Origin: Sipunculus nudus
Lineage: Eukaryota > Annelida > Sipuncula > Golfingiida > Sipunculidae
Assembly (NCBI GenBank): GCA_026874595.1
Contig: JAPPUL010000079.1
Coordinates: forward strand, 1,545,001-1,609,000
Length of the DNA stretch: 64,000 nt
Reading direction: 5' to 3'
Under the pieces are notes generated by a model. The model was given only the letters and a program-made list of their open reading frames with translations, was not told where the DNA came from and made no database searches. How positions within the stretch are numbered: position 1 is the stretch's first letter; each line of letters starts with the position of its first letter. The position numbers and the translations under genes were made by a program. Positions 47,668 to 56,398 of the stretch are shown piece after piece.

Positions 47668-48723
47668 ATGATAGACAAAATTGTTAAACATATTGGAGAT
47701 AAGGAAGCTGACTTTCTTTTGAGTCATAAGTGCAGTACAATAGATAAGAGTCTTTTGCATCTGCCGGGCCCCGATTTTGTCGATAGAGTGTTCCTTAACT
47801 CCGACCGTCCTAATCGTGTGCTTGGAAAACTTTCTTGGCTTTTTAACTCAGGCCGTCTTGCTGGTTCTGGCTATCTTTCTATATTGCCTGTTGATCAGGG
47901 CATTGAACATTCAGCGGGAGCCTCATTTGCTAAAAACCCTATATACTTTGATGGTGAGAATATATTAAAACTTGCAATTGAAGGCGGGTGTAGTGCAGTT
48001 GCTAGTACCTATGGCGTTTTAGGGTCAATAGCAAGACGATATGCACATAAAATCCCTCTTATTCTTAAAATAAATCATAATGAGTTTTTGACTTATCCTA
48101 ATAAGTATGATCAGATTATGTTTGCAAATGTAGAACATGCGGCTGAGATGGGTTGTGCGGCGGTTGGAGCAACTATTTATTTTGGTTCTAAGGAAAGTAG
48201 CCGACAGATTATAGAAGTCTCGGAGGCGTTTCATAAGGCGCATGAGCTTGGCATGGCAACAATACTTTGGTGCTACCTTAGGAATTCGGAATTTAAAAAG
48301 AAGGATAAGGATTATCATGTGTCATCTGATCTTAGTGCCCAAGCTAACCATCTTGGAGTAACCATAGAAGCAGATATAATTAAACAAAAGCTTCCTGAGA
48401 ATAATGGCGGGTTTAATGCACTTAAGTTTGGCAAGACCGACTCACTTGTGTATAGCAAACTGACAACAGATCATCCAATAGACCTAACGCGTTATCAAGT
48501 TGCCAATTGTTATATGGGAAGAGCAGGACTTATTAATTCAGGTGGGGCATCGGGTGATAACGACTTTCATGATGCAGTGAAAACTGCAATAATAAATAAG
48601 CGGGCGGGTGGCATGGGGCTTATATCTGGACGCAAGGCATTTCAACGGCCTATGAAAGAGGGTATAAAGCTTTTAAATGCTATACAAGATGTTTTTCTGT
48701 CTAAGGATGTAAGTGTTGCCTAA
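47668..48723 (+). CDS. fbaB: Class I fructose-bisphosphate aldolase (archaeal/DhnA type)
   Basis: Cleaves fructose-1,6-bisphosphate through a Schiff base. [45 protein letters not shown] and [12 protein letters not shown] are family landmarks, with catalytic lysine candidates in ILKINHN and LKFGKTDS. Its 351 residues are usual. Unlike most + strand genes nearby it uses ATT and GCT codons. Confidence 0.93.
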   Translation: MIDKIVKHIGDKEADFLLSHKCSTIDKSLLHLPGPDFVDRVFLNSDRPNRVLGKLSWLFNSGRLAGSGYLSILPVDQGIEHSAGASFAKNPIYFDGENILKLAIEGGCSAVASTYGVLGSIARRYAHKIPLILKINHNEFLTYPNKYDQIMFANVEHAAEMGCAAVGATIYFGSKESSRQIIEVSEAFHKAHELGMATILWCYLRNSEFKKKDKDYHVSSDLSAQANHLGVTIEADIIKQKLPENNGGFNALKFGKTDSLVYSKLTTDHPIDLTRYQVANCYMGRAGLINSGGASGDNDFHDAVKTAIINKRAGGMGLISGRKAFQRPMKEGIKLLNAIQDVFLSKDVSVA

Positions 48724-48754
48724 AGGTTCTTTATTTTTTATGGTATTGTAATTT

Positions 48755-49037
48755 ATGGTAGTATTATCATATTGCTAAGAGGGCTGTCTAAGTTGTCGAG
48801 GGAGCTATATGCTGATACAAAGATAACGTTACCGGATGTAGTATTTTGAATTGTTATGTCAAAAGCGTGGGTGCTACTTTTTACGGAACTAATGCCTGTG
48901 GGCTCATTTGAACTGCTAATCGAAGGGATATCAGAGCCTTTATTATCTGCGTCAAGAGGCAAAGAGCTATTGTCTATAACAAAAGACCTATCTTTGTTTT
49001 TATGTGCAGTTATAATTTCGCTTTCCTTGCCATACCA
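48755..49037 (-). pseudogene. Duplicated 3' fragment of the neighbouring secreted protein gene
   Basis: Nearly identical to the 3' end of the gene at 49043-49531, offset by exactly 290 bases (CATATTGC at 48768 and 49058). It contains a few substitutions and a frame change after the TATTTTGAATTG region. It lacks a signal peptide and start, so it is a remnant of a tandem duplication rather than a gene. Confidence 0.85.
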
Positions 49038-49042
49038 TATTT

Positions 49043-49531
49043 TTATTTTATTGTAATCATATTGCTAAGAGGGCTGTCTAAGTTGTCGAGGGAGCTATAT
49101 GCTGATACAAAGATAACGTTACCAGATGTAGTATTTGTAATTGTTATGTCAAAAGTGTGAGTGCTACTTTTTACGCTACTTATGCCTGTGGGCTCATTTG
49201 AACTGCTAATCGAAGGGATATCAGAGCCTTTATTTGCAGCGTCAAGAGGCAAAGAGCTATTGTCTATAACAAAAGACCTATCTTTGTTTTTATGTGCACT
49301 TATAATATCGCTTTCCTTGCCATACCATACATTGTAACCTGAGAAATGGTTTTCGTTATTATAGCCGCTTATTGTTATAGTTGTATCTCCTGCGCTGCAA
49401 GGCTCACATTTTATAAAAGGCAGTTCAAGATCATCAGTTAAATCGCTTTCGATAGTACACATTACTTGGCTTGATAAAAGGATTAAAAGTATTAAAAGAA
49501 TAAGTAAGTTTATTTTAGTGATATTAATCAT
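49043..49531 (-). CDS. Small exported protein with fibronectin type III-like fold
   Basis: 162 residues. A very hydrophobic N-terminal signal (LLILLILLILLSS) is followed by a predicted beta-sandwich: TTITISGYNNENHFSGYNVW and NVIFVSAYSSLDNLDSPLSN resemble the strands of fibronectin-III-like domains. VMCT could be a poor lipobox. Similar in plan to the next gene, with which it shares SGYNVWYG/WGYNIYIA and VSAY patterns, so the two are probably paralogues. Function unknown. Confidence 0.7.
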   Translation of the reverse strand: MINITKINLLILLILLILLSSQVMCTIESDLTDDLELPFIKCEPCSAGDTTITISGYNNENHFSGYNVWYGKESDIISAHKNKDRSFVIDNSSLPLDAANKGSDIPSISSSNEPTGISSVKSSTHTFDITITNTTSGNVIFVSAYSSLDNLDSPLSNMITIK

Positions 49532-49622
49532 ATGAATCCGTTTTGCTGTTTACTTTATGAGTTTTAGAATATAACCCCAAATCAATCTTTCTATCCTCGT
49601 TTTGCTGTTTACTTTATGGGTC

Positions 49623-50177
49623 CTATGGGTCAACTACTATTACTATCTCGCTTAATGCGCTTTCAATATGCCCATATTTATCATATGCACTAACTGCTAT
49701 AGAATATTGTACATTATCAAGACCATTTCCGTCAGGTTGTTTTGTAAAGGTATATTCTACTTCAGTTGGATTTGTACGTGGACTTGTCCTCATATCAGAA
49801 TCTTTTATAGTCGGCAGGTCGTCAGAACTTTCGTTTTTTATAATATACTTGTCTTCTATCTCTTCGTTTATAGTTCTGTCACTATTAATATGCCTTGCTT
49901 TGTTTTCTTTAATCTCACTTTCACCCTCAGCTATGTAAATATTATAACCCCAGAAGTTGCTTTCAGGATTATAAGCCCAAAAGGTTACAGTTATGCTGCC
50001 ATCGGCATCTCTTGTAGCCCTAAGGTGTTTAGGAGCGTTAAGATCGTCAACAAATTCAACAGAAGGCAAACCACAATTTGATTTAGTTATAATGGCGGTT
50101 AGTAATATAATGGCGGTAAGCAAAGCCTTAGATGGTTTATATATCTTTTGTATCTTAGTCTTAATGAAAGAAAGCAT
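49623..50177 (-). CDS. Small exported protein with fibronectin type III-like fold
   Basis: 184 residues with a signal segment (about 17-33) and a domain reading LNAPKHLRATRDADGSITVT, FWGYNIYIAEGESE and VQYSIAVSAYDKYGHIESAL, a clear fibronectin-III-like pattern. It lies upstream of its shorter paralogue on the same strand. Likely periplasmic or surface-exposed. No partner is evident. Confidence 0.72.
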   Translation of the reverse strand: MLSFIKTKIQKIYKPSKALLTAIILLTAIITKSNCGLPSVEFVDDLNAPKHLRATRDADGSITVTFWAYNPESNFWGYNIYIAEGESEIKENKARHINSDRTINEEIEDKYIIKNESSDDLPTIKDSDMRTSPRTNPTEVEYTFTKQPDGNGLDNVQYSIAVSAYDKYGHIESALSEIVIVVDP

Positions 50178-50210
50178 GGTATAGTATAATTATAGGTATT
50201 AAAATAGTTA

Positions 50211-51413
50211 TTAAATATCAAAAGAAAAAACTCTCCAAGTTTTAGAAAGAGTCCCACCGACGTTCTTAATAGTATTAATCATTAAAGCATTATCTTCAAG
50301 AATCCAAGAAAACTCTAAATCACTAATAACTCCCTTGGCAACATATTCATAAATTTTATAATATAAGATCATTTCTATATATTGTTTTCTATATTCGGGC
50401 AAAACGCCTAAAAGCATAATGCGGTATTTAGTAATATTTCCTTTTTTAATTAACACCTTTAAAAGGCGAGTTATCTCTAAATTGGAGAATGGATTTTTAG
50501 AAGTTTTTTTAGAGGAGAGCAAAGTATTAATATCTGGGATAAGGGCAATAAAGCCAACAGGCCTATTATCGATATAAGCAAAGAGAACAAGTTCTTTTTT
50601 AACAATGCTTTTAAACTCATCAGCAGCAACGATAAATTCGCTTGAATCCATAGGTACAAAGCCCCAATTTTTGTGCCATGATTTAGTATAAAGGTCCCTA
50701 ATAATATTCATATCGTTCATAAAAGCCTTGCCAGAAAGGTTTATATGCCTTATGGAGACTTTATATTTTTTAATAACTCTAAAAACAAGCTTTTTAATTT
50801 GAGCAATTCTTTTTGTACCGGTCTGGCCGCTAGAGAGGACATTATGTTCATTAAGGGAGAAGGCGAAAATATCTTTTTCCTTGACAAAACCGTACTTGGC
50901 TAAAAAGTCTTTATAATATGGATTATTATAGGGAGTGTTTATGTATGGCGGCAAGTTATAGCCTTCAATTAGAAGACCTATGGTATAATTAGTTGAGAAG
51001 TTAAGGGGCCCTATAATTTTATTAACGTTCATCTTTTCTTTTAAAATATTAATAGCGTGATCAAACATAGTGTTTGCGATGCTAAAATCATTTATGACAT
51101 CAAAAAAGCCAAAGAAGGCAGTATTTTTTTTATGAAAGTGGTTGTACTTAAAATCGACTCCGAAAGCAAGGCGCCCTACAATGGACTTATCATCATCTAA
51201 AGAGGCCAAGATATATCTGACGAAAGCATTATTGTGAAAAGGGTGGTTATTAAAAAGCAAGCCCTTAGTGTTAAGTAATTTGTTACCAATTAGGGTCATA
51301 TCGAGGGGCGGGATATAATTAGAGTTGTTATAGTAAAGGAGTTTAGGAAAGGTAATAAAATCTTTTATAAGGTTATAATTTTGTGGAGAGAAGATGGTGA
51401 TCTGCGGTTTCAT
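50211..51413 (-). CDS. GNAT-like acyltransferase family protein
   Basis: 400 residues with two GNAT-like halves. Characteristic stretches are PKLLYYNNSNYIPPL, GRLAFGVDFKYNHFHKKNTA, FGFFDVINDFSIANTMFDHA, IGPLNFSTNYTIGLLIEG and, in the second half, the acyl-CoA-binding-like MLLGVLPEYRKQYIEMILYY. It matches a widespread uncharacterised N-acyltransferase-like family. The coding strand is pyrimidine-rich, following the local strand skew. Confidence 0.8.
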   Translation of the reverse strand: MKPQITIFSPQNYNLIKDFITFPKLLYYNNSNYIPPLDMTLIGNKLLNTKGLLFNNHPFHNNAFVRYILASLDDDKSIVGRLAFGVDFKYNHFHKKNTAFFGFFDVINDFSIANTMFDHAINILKEKMNVNKIIGPLNFSTNYTIGLLIEGYNLPPYINTPYNNPYYKDFLAKYGFVKEKDIFAFSLNEHNVLSSGQTGTKRIAQIKKLVFRVIKKYKVSIRHINLSGKAFMNDMNIIRDLYTKSWHKNWGFVPMDSSEFIVAADEFKSIVKKELVLFAYIDNRPVGFIALIPDINTLLSSKKTSKNPFSNLEITRLLKVLIKKGNITKYRIMLLGVLPEYRKQYIEMILYYKIYEYVAKGVISDLEFSWILEDNALMINTIKNVGGTLSKTWRVFSFDI

Positions 51414-51615
51414 ATAGATATAAAATATATAGAAGGTGAGGAGTAGTCAAATAATGTAAGAGTAAATATAGGAGTAGAGTTCAAAAATTGCAAGATATAA
51501 AAAGTTATGCTTTATATTGGCTATAAATGGTTGCTACAAGAGGCTTGGGGAATAAATTGGTCTATATAATAGAATATTTAGGTGGTTAAAAGGTAAGTTT
51601 TTTAGAGTAGTTATG

Positions 51616-51644
51616 TTGACATGGCATAATATATTATATATAAT
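51616..51644 (+). promoter_or_regulatory. Consensus sigma-70 promoter of the HU gene
   Basis: TTGACA (51616-51621), exactly 17 bases, TATAAT (51639-51644). Transcription would start near 51651. The leader contains a hairpin TACAAC-GATT-GTTGTA (51663-51678) and an AGGAGG Shine-Dalgarno before GTG 51703. Confidence 0.85.
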
Positions 51645-51702
51645 TCTTTTACTATTAGAGTGTACAACGATTGTTGTATGACAGTCAGTAGGAGGACTTA
51701 CG

Positions 51703-51987
51703 GTGAATAAAACTGAACTAGTTGATGCAATGGCGAAGCAGAGTGGGTTATCTAAGAAGGATTCTGAGAAGAGTCTAAATGCGTTTTTAGAGACGGTTAA
51801 GAGTGTGCTATTGAAGAAAGACAAGCTGGCCTTGGTAGGATTTGGGACTTTTAAGGTAATGCACAGGAAGGCAACAACGGGAGTAAACCCGAGGACAAAA
51901 CAAAAGATACCAATAGCGGCGAAGGATGTGGCAAAGCTTAAGTTTAGCGATTCTCTTAATAAATCGTTAAATAAGAAAGGTAGATAA
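51703..51987 (+). CDS. HU/IHF family DNA-binding protein
   Basis: 94 residues: MNKTELVDAMAKQSGLSKKD at the N-terminus, GFGTFKVMHRKATTGVNPRT as the DNA-bending arm and IPIAAKDVAKLKFSDSLN at the end. Starts with GTG after AGGAGG. It has the best promoter in the window, as expected for an abundant nucleoid protein. HU is more likely than IHF. Confidence 0.95.
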   Translation: MNKTELVDAMAKQSGLSKKDSEKSLNAFLETVKSVLLKKDKLALVGFGTFKVMHRKATTGVNPRTKQKIPIAAKDVAKLKFSDSLNKSLNKKGR

Positions 51988-52239
51988 TGAAAAAAGGGTA
52001 AGCTGAGGGTATAAGGTAATATAAGGGAATAAGGCGATATAAGAGTATAAGGCGCACTAAGAAAGATATGGGGATAAGATGCGATGATAAATACTTTTAG
52101 CTTATCGTTGTGATGCGGATTTTTAGATACTTATAACAGGTCGTTGGCATGGGCAGCGGTCATATAAAAGAAATGTGAATAAGTGTTGGTGGTGGTGAGT
52201 GGGGGTGGGGAGCTTTGAGGAGAAGGGGGGGTGAAGGGA

Positions 52240-52318
52240 AAGGGAAGGGTTTTGAAGGGAAAGGGAAGGGTTTTGAAGAAAAAGGGAAGGGTTTTGAAGA
52301 AAAAGGGAGAGAGCTTTG
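52240..52318 (+). repeat. 21-bp tandem repeat containing the accB start codon
   Basis: Units of 21 bp (AAAGGGAAGGG then TTTTGAAGAA) carry TTG codons at 52252, 52273 and 52294. The final unit is 22 bp and holds the accB TTG at 52316. Upstream TTGs share one frame that is out of frame with accB. The rest of the gap 51988-52235 has further purine repeats (TATAAGG words near 52010-52050) and no gene. Confidence 0.85.
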
Positions 52319-52849
52319 AAGAAAAAGAAGGAAGGGATATCGTTGTGGAGCGAAAGATCACTTGGCAGTTACATAGAGTTGTTTGAAAGATATAGACTTG
52401 ATGAGCTTTGTATAGAAGAGAATGGGTTTGAATTTGTGTTAAAGCGGGATGGTATTGTAGGGGGGTTGGAAGGGATGGGGGAAGGGATGGGGGTAGTTGA
52501 GGGGGTGGAGGGAGTAGATGTATCAGATGATGATATAGGATCAAAATGGGATGAGGAGACAGGAGGGGGGCAAGCAGTGGAGATGGAAGGGGAGGAGGGG
52601 CAAGACTATACGGTAGTTAGTTCTCCGATAGTGGGAACATTTTATAGGAAACCAAGTCCAGAGAGTCGAGCATTTGTGGTAGAGGGTAGCGTGGTAAGTC
52701 CAGAGAGCACAATAGGCATAGTAGAGGCGATGAAGATGATGAACGAGATCAAAGCAGAATGTAGTGGGAAGGTAGTAAAGATATTAATAGAAGATGGTGG
52801 TTTGCTAGAGAAGGGCCAGGCAATATTATATATAAATCCAAACATATAA
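52316..52849 (+). CDS. accB: Biotin carboxyl carrier protein of acetyl-CoA carboxylase
   Basis: 177 residues. An N-terminal helical region (YIELFERYRLDELCIEENGF) and a Gly/Glu-rich linker (45-95) lead to the biotinyl domain (VSSPIVGTFYRKPSPESRAF), with the biotin lysine Lys140 in EAMKMMNEI. The TTG start is inside a repeat unit. accC is not adjacent, which is unusual: AccB and AccC are commonly co-encoded. Confidence 0.93.
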   Translation: MKKKKEGISLWSERSLGSYIELFERYRLDELCIEENGFEFVLKRDGIVGGLEGMGEGMGVVEGVEGVDVSDDDIGSKWDEETGGGQAVEMEGEEGQDYTVVSSPIVGTFYRKPSPESRAFVVEGSVVSPESTIGIVEAMKMMNEIKAECSGKVVKILIEDGGLLEKGQAILYINPNI

Positions 52850-52906
52850 AAAAGAGCAATAAAAGAGCAATAAAAAGACAAAAATAGTAAATTAAGGCGA
52901 TATAGA

Positions 52907-53512
52907 GTGGGTGCAATTAAGCAAAGATGTTTAATAACGAATGGATTAGTGATAATATTATTGTTAATAAAGCTAATATTATTAAGCGGTTGTATTAAAT
53001 CGGGTACTGTAGAGGGTTGTGTGGGTGATGGGGAAGGGGGTTATGGAGAAAGGGATAAAGTTGTTGAGGCTGGAGATCGTATTGGAGTATTATTCATAGG
53101 CAAATACGCAAAGACGGGAGAAGTTTTCATAAAGAGGTGGGGAGAGGGAGCAAAACCGATAGACTTTGTAGTAGGTAGAGGCAAGATGATAAAAGGGTTT
53201 GAGGATGGGGTTTTGGGTCTTTTGTGCGGAGATGAGAAAGATATATTGATAAAGCCGCTTTTTGGTTATGGAGAAAGGGATAAAAAGTTGTTTAAGGAGA
53301 TAAAGCGTGATACATTTCGTTTAGGTGGGATTAATTTGAAGGTGGGAGATAAGATACGCTATCCAGACGGACGAACTTCCTACGGGTCATACCCAATAAT
53401 AAAGCTAACGGATGAAGCAGTAACGATAGATCTAAATCACTATTTGGCGGGACATACATTAAAATTCAAGGTAAAGGTGGTAAAGCTAGAAAAAGGTAAA
53501 GGAGTAGAGTAA
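52907..53512 (+). CDS. FKBP/SlyD-type peptidyl-prolyl isomerase lipoprotein
   Basis: 201 residues. The N-terminal signal with lipobox LILLSGC makes it a lipoprotein. The FKBP domain shows IGVLFIGKYAKTGEVF, VVGRGKMIKGFEDGVLGLLCGD and FGYGERD, with an inserted flap and NHYLAGHTLKFKVKVVKL at the end, as in SlyD. A folding helper in the envelope. GTG start at 52907. Confidence 0.88.
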   Translation: MGAIKQRCLITNGLVIILLLIKLILLSGCIKSGTVEGCVGDGEGGYGERDKVVEAGDRIGVLFIGKYAKTGEVFIKRWGEGAKPIDFVVGRGKMIKGFEDGVLGLLCGDEKDILIKPLFGYGERDKKLFKEIKRDTFRLGGINLKVGDKIRYPDGRTSYGSYPIIKLTDEAVTIDLNHYLAGHTLKFKVKVVKLEKGKGVE

Positions 53513-53554
53513 GGGAGAGGATGTGCTAAGGAGAGAAATAGTTATGATATGTTG

Positions 53555-53914
53555 TTAATTATGAAGTTTAATAAAAGCTTTATTAGTCTTTATACATTTT
53601 GCAAGTAACGCCTCATCGTAAGATATATCATTTTTGCTGCATATGAATGTGATAAAAGAGTTAATTAAATCAAGTTGCTTGGTAATAGAAGAGAGTTGGT
53701 TTTGAATGACTGTTTTATCTTTATAAAGAGTCTTAAGCTCAGCAGCTTGTTTTTTAAGCAAAGCACAATAGCGAACTAAAGCTCGAGACGAACTTTCGGG
53801 GGAGCTATCGTAAAATATAATATTGTCTAAAGTGTTTTGACAAAAGGTTTTGACGTCCTGGTCATGACTATTTTGTATACTAAAAGTTTTGATAGACTCT
53901 TTAATTGAGAACAT
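53555..53914 (-). CDS. Hypothetical coiled-coil protein
   Basis: 119 residues, largely helical, with a coiled coil from about 50 to 90 (LLKKQAAELKTLYKDKTVIQ). No signal peptide or recognised domain. It stands alone on the minus strand between two + strand genes. Confidence 0.55.
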   Translation of the reverse strand: MFSIKESIKTFSIQNSHDQDVKTFCQNTLDNIIFYDSSPESSSRALVRYCALLKKQAAELKTLYKDKTVIQNQLSSITKQLDLINSFITFICSKNDISYDEALLAKCIKTNKAFIKLHN

Positions 53915-54040
53915 AAACCCGCCCTTTTAAATAAATTAAACTTAAGAAAAAGAAATAGTTTTCCAAATATAAAATGTGTAACTTTTGTAAAAAGCGAATG
54001 TTTTTTTTAAAATAAGCTAGAAAATAAGCTAGAAGATAAA

Positions 54041-54094
54041 AATAATCTAACAAAAAGAAATAATCTAACAAAAAGAAATAATCTAACAAAAAGA
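54041..54094. repeat. 18-bp tandem repeat, three units
   Basis: Three perfect units of AATAATCTAACAAAAAGA. It lies in the 321-base gap 53915-54235. Nearby are AATAAGCTAGA repeats and no other signal. Confidence 0.9.
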
Positions 54095-54235
54095 AACTAA
54101 ACAAAATGCCTTAAGCAAGAGAACGGTGGTCATATTTTCTTATGGATATAGTAATATCAGGATAGATTATGATTATTTGGAATGATAAACTAAGGATAAA
54201 CTTTTGAAATAAAATACAGAAGAAGGATATATTGA

Positions 54236-56014
54236 ATGTCAGAAAAGTCAGATTTGAAGAAGCTCGTAAGTTCAAAAAATATACTAAAAGAGCTATTGTC
54301 GTTATCAGATGAGAGGTTATGTTCGTATTTCAAGGAGCTATCGAAGCTAAACTTTCATTTAAGCCGTCATGGGATGAAGAGCAAACATAGGTTTACGGTA
54401 TATGAACATACGAAGAAGCTGCTTAAGAATTTCGCACTTGCTCTTCGGTATAGAGAAGACAAAGAGTTTTGTGAGAGGGATTTACTAAACACAACAGTGT
54501 ATAGGCGATATTTTTTCAAACGAGTGATAGGGTTGATAGAGGAGCTTGAACTAAAAACAGATAGTGATGATTTTCGAGTTATAGTGCTTACAATGCTCTT
54601 GCATGATGTTGGCAAATGTTCTTATGACATGAGCGAGGAGGCAATAATTGAGCAATCGAATGCAAGCAGGAAGGGTTTGAAGTATCGGAGTGTAGAATAT
54701 TTAAAATTGTATTATAGAAATAAGGATCATGATGAGCGTGGAGCGTTTTTAGCTTATTCTCGTTTTGAGGAGGCGGGTATAGATCAGATATTTGCGGCAC
54801 GAGTTAGGAATACGATAATCGGGCATGATGATTTTGGGACATTGCATCGAGATAAGGATTTTAATTTTTTTACTTTTTTGCGACGTATAATGAACCACGC
54901 AACAATATATAATTACCCGATGTTGGGGCGTGTGGATGCAGATAAGATACTGATACGGGAACTTAATATAAATTATTTAGTATATCTAATGGATGTATAT
55001 AGCGTTGATGACACGGGTGAGATATGGTATATGATACGCTCTGATAAAGAAACTATCTATATGAAGGGGAAGTGGTTATTAGGGCGCAAGTTAAAAGACA
55101 TATTGGATGTGGTAGATATAGAATTTAGGGACAAGTGGGATTTTGAGAAAAAGAAAGCACTTGAAGAGAAATTAAGAAAAAGCTTTTTGCAAGGGCTTCG
55201 GGGGACAACGAAATCGCTGTTGGACACAGAATTTGATGAGATACTACCTGTGCGAGAAAAAGATAGTCTTATAAGCTTTCTGAATTCCTATTTTTCTCTA
55301 ACAGACAGTATGTATCCGTTTTATTTGAATGATACAAGTCCGGCAGATAAGATACTCCATATGAAGTTATTTTCCGAGCGAGGCAGTGATTTTAATTTTA
55401 CCTATGTAATTGATGAAAAAGATCCAAGTACCTTTGAAATACATATAGTAAAACAAAGCGCTTATGAGGGGACGCTGCTTAGGATAGTAAGAGCAATAAT
55501 GGTAACAAGTATAGAGAGGGATAGATGTCTTAAAATATATAAACTATATGCCTACTCAGGACAAAATAATCGTCTTGTAGATATAGTAATGGTTAAGCAC
55601 ATAGATAATGTTGCTGTAGCAAAAGATATACTTGAACTTTTGTCTTCTAATCTAAGTAAATGTACACAAGCAGGTTATACAAAAGAGCAACTTGATTTAC
55701 CGATAAGCAAGGAAGATTTTGATAATAGAACAGCGTCATTGGGGATTGATTTAAATAATATTGAGATTGACACAAGGACTTTTCAAGAAATACGTGTTAG
55801 AACAAAAGTAATATCTAATTTGAATATATATTGTTGTCTTGAGGTGCTTAGTTATATAAATATAGTAAATGTTAAGGTGGAAGAGGAGTATGGTGGATAT
55901 GTTTATGTTATAGTTATTAGTCAAATTAATAATAAAACCTATAAAATAACTTCTGCATCTGCCTTTAAAGCTGATTTAATTGCTGAGTTAAGCCGTAATG
56001 TAAAGCTATGCTAA
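54236..56014 (+). CDS. HD-domain protein with GlnD-like catalytic region
   Basis: 592 residues. A metal-dependent HD phosphohydrolase domain (about 50-250) has EHTKKLL, the HD pair His123-Asp124 in LLHDVGKCSYD, DHDERGAF and IIGHDDFGTL, a layout like the uridylyl-removing HD domain of GlnD. There is no nucleotidyltransferase domain in front. The C-terminal half (about 390-480, FTYVIDEKDPSTFEIHIV) looks ACT-like. It may hydrolyse a nucleotide or modified protein. The last 17 codons are duplicated downstream, and codon use becomes T-ending toward the 3' end. Confidence 0.78.
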   Translation: MSEKSDLKKLVSSKNILKELLSLSDERLCSYFKELSKLNFHLSRHGMKSKHRFTVYEHTKKLLKNFALALRYREDKEFCERDLLNTTVYRRYFFKRVIGLIEELELKTDSDDFRVIVLTMLLHDVGKCSYDMSEEAIIEQSNASRKGLKYRSVEYLKLYYRNKDHDERGAFLAYSRFEEAGIDQIFAARVRNTIIGHDDFGTLHRDKDFNFFTFLRRIMNHATIYNYPMLGRVDADKILIRELNINYLVYLMDVYSVDDTGEIWYMIRSDKETIYMKGKWLLGRKLKDILDVVDIEFRDKWDFEKKKALEEKLRKSFLQGLRGTTKSLLDTEFDEILPVREKDSLISFLNSYFSLTDSMYPFYLNDTSPADKILHMKLFSERGSDFNFTYVIDEKDPSTFEIHIVKQSAYEGTLLRIVRAIMVTSIERDRCLKIYKLYAYSGQNNRLVDIVMVKHIDNVAVAKDILELLSSNLSKCTQAGYTKEQLDLPISKEDFDNRTASLGIDLNNIEIDTRTFQEIRVRTKVISNLNIYCCLEVLSYINIVNVKVEEEYGGYVYVIVISQINNKTYKITSASAFKADLIAELSRNVKLC

Positions 56015-56398
56015 TAAAGCTATGCTAATATTCTAGGTCGTATTTCCGATAACACTTTTTATGCAGACTACAAAAATTATCATTTTTAGAATAACTTTAA
56101 TTATCCTTTTGTTTTTAGCTTTCGTTTCGGATATTAATGCTTCTTTAAAAGATTATTATTTTGTACCACAACGGCTTTTGCCTTTAAAGCTGATTTAATT
56201 GCTGAGTTAAGCCGTAATGTAAAGCTATGCTAATAAAGCTATGCTAATATTCTAGGTCGTATTTCCGATAACACTTTTTATGCAGACTACAAAAATTATC
56301 ATTTTTAGAATAACTTTAACTATCCTTTTGTTTTTAGCTTTCGTTTCGGATATTAATGCTTCTTTAAAAGATTATTATTTTGTACCACAACGGCGGGC
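55961..56398 (+). repeat. 219-bp direct tandem duplication
   Basis: Copy 1 is 55961-56179 and copy 2 is 56180-56398. The unit holds the last 17-18 codons of the HD gene, the intergenic sequence, and the first 39 codons of the secreted protein gene. The copies differ by at least one substitution (AACTTTAATTATCC against AACTTTAACTATCC), so the event is recent. The period is 73 codons exactly. Confidence 0.95.
56061..56198 (+). pseudogene. Truncated copy of the secreted protein gene (45 codons)
   Basis: Starts with the same ATG context and signal peptide as the gene at 56280, then runs out of homology after YYFVPQR and stops at TAA 56196. It would encode a short signal-peptide-like product if translated. 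Confidence 0.8.

Noticed and set aside
48753-48962. 69-codon minus-strand frame
   Set aside because: Part of the duplicated gene fragment, not an independent gene.
53901-54104. 67-codon minus-strand frame rich in FLLDYF
   Set aside because: Created by the 18-bp repeat; low complexity and no start signal.
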